A stretch of DNA of 24,375 nucleotides from JBPOHE01 sp052035915. Its GTDB lineage: Bacteria > Pseudomonadota > Gammaproteobacteria > Chromatiales > Chromatiaceae. Positions 23,958 through 24,375 of the stretch are shown here, piece after piece. The position numbers and the translations under genes are program-made. Within the stretch, counting starts at the first letter, position 1, and the number at the start of each line of letters is the position of its first letter. The notes beneath the pieces are model-generated. The model had not been told where the DNA came from, made no database searches, and saw only the letters and a list, made by a program, of their open reading frames with translations. The stretch spans positions 1 through 24,375 of the forward strand of contig JBPOHE010000166.1 in assembly GCA_052035915.1 (NCBI GenBank), given 5' to 3'.

Positions 23958-24230
23958 ATGGACCGGCCTCATCCGAACGATAATTTGGTACTTGACGGCT
24001 TAACTTTATACCGTGCAAGTGATTGGCCACCCTGGACTCTTCAACATGAATCTCGAAAGCTTCTTCAAGCAATGAAACGAGAATCTTCAGCGTCCGGGTT
24101 TCCCTATCCCACTCATGATCCGCCGATGTCGAATGGAGTACCAATGTTCATAAAAATTTACTCTACAACTTCCGCCCTCTTAAAAGATGAAAGGACCAAA
24201 TCTCGAATCAATCATGTGGTTATTCTATAA
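23958..24230 (+). CDS. Uncertain small ORF after the RHS remnant
   Basis: A 90-residue frame with no recognised family and no Shine-Dalgarno. A minus-strand frame over the same bases (to about 24144) is equally open. The position just behind an RHS relic would suit a toxin-tip or immunity fragment. Nothing in the sequence decides which strand, if either, is coding. Confidence 0.25.
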   Translation: MDRPHPNDNLVLDGLTLYRASDWPPWTLQHESRKLLQAMKRESSASGFPYPTHDPPMSNGVPMFIKIYSTTSALLKDERTKSRINHVVIL

Positions 24231-24248
24231 ATGTCTAGTTCTCCGATC

Positions 24249-24375
24249 TATAGCAAACCTACCTGGGACATGGAACTCTAAATATACCACTTCACCTTAC
24301 CAAAATTGAAAACTTGATTATCGAGGAAGTTGAAGAAACACTTTTTTAGCTGCTCGAATGTCTTATTCTCATAGA
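24249..24375 (-). mobile_element. IS630-type element end, runs off right edge
   Basis: The terminal motif TATAGCAAACCTAC (24249-24262) matches the ends of the 9877-10087 relic at 13 of 14 bases. It stands 15 bases beyond a minus-strand stop codon, as expected for the 3' end of a transposase gene next to its inverted repeat. The outer TA fits a TA target site. Confidence 0.6.
24278..24375 (-). CDS. Transposase C-terminus (partial, IS630-like)
   Basis: The minus frame enters from the right edge and reads YENKTFEQLKKCFFNFLDNQ then VFNFGKVKWYI and stops at 24278. A YENKTFE...L...FFNFLDN tail is the style of IS630-type DDE transposases. Only 32 residues are visible, so the family call leans on the adjacent inverted repeat. 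Whether the full gene is intact cannot be seen. Confidence 0.5.
   Translation of the reverse strand, partial: YENKTFEQLKKCFFNFLDNQVFNFGKVKWYI

Overview
The window looks like a chromosomal segment of a moderately GC-rich gammaproteobacterium. Housekeeping-type genes (ampG, kup, kdpDE-like, an SDR, FmdB, a CaCA antiporter, HupE) sit among many REP-type palindromes and decayed mobile elements. A DsrC/TusE-family sulfur-relay protein and the abundance of GTAG-headed REPs would fit a sulfur-oxidising lineage such as Chromatiales or Thiotrichales, but that placement is inference. The strongest landmark is a near-canonical XerC/XerD dif site at 7817-7844 (25 of 28 bases as in E. coli dif, read on the minus strand). 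The window therefore probably spans the replication terminus.

Layout. 1-6480: a membrane-anchored pentapeptide-repeat protein, a divergent alpha/beta hydrolase (AHSMGG nucleophile elbow), then ampG overlapping a SafE/TauE-type membrane protein. 6690-10090: a lower-GC terminus zone with tatD, the dif site, a phage-type regulator remnant, and a DsrC/TusE-like gene divergent from a class-V aminotransferase-fold enzyme. The zone ends in a shrunken IS630-type element. 10400-15600 (minus strand): an SDR, then a kdpD-like kinase, a kdpE-like regulator and kup. The kinase lacks the cytoplasmic KdpD sensor domain. 15680-20330 (plus strand): FmdB zinc ribbon, then a probable operon of three exported or membrane proteins (DUF4331, DUF4198, HupE/UreJ). 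20655-21737 (minus strand): a Ca/Na antiporter. 21900-24375: an accessory zone of small orphan genes set between nested direct REP copies, a truncated DUF4279 gene, an RHS pseudogene and the end of an IS630-type transposon running off the right edge.

Two repeat systems stand out. One is a roughly 125-bp palindromic element built on GAGAACAATA/TATTGTTCTC, with four divergent copies, all right of dif and all intergenic. The other is a set of GTAG-headed REP palindromes, two kinds of which are nested around the small cassettes at the right end. The most unusual gene pair is the DsrC/TusE-like protein (conserved penultimate-type cysteine replaced by a CHSC tail) divergent from a class-V PLP enzyme, in an AT-rich island between dif and the IS630 remnant.

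There are no rRNA or tRNA genes and no CRISPR array that I could see.
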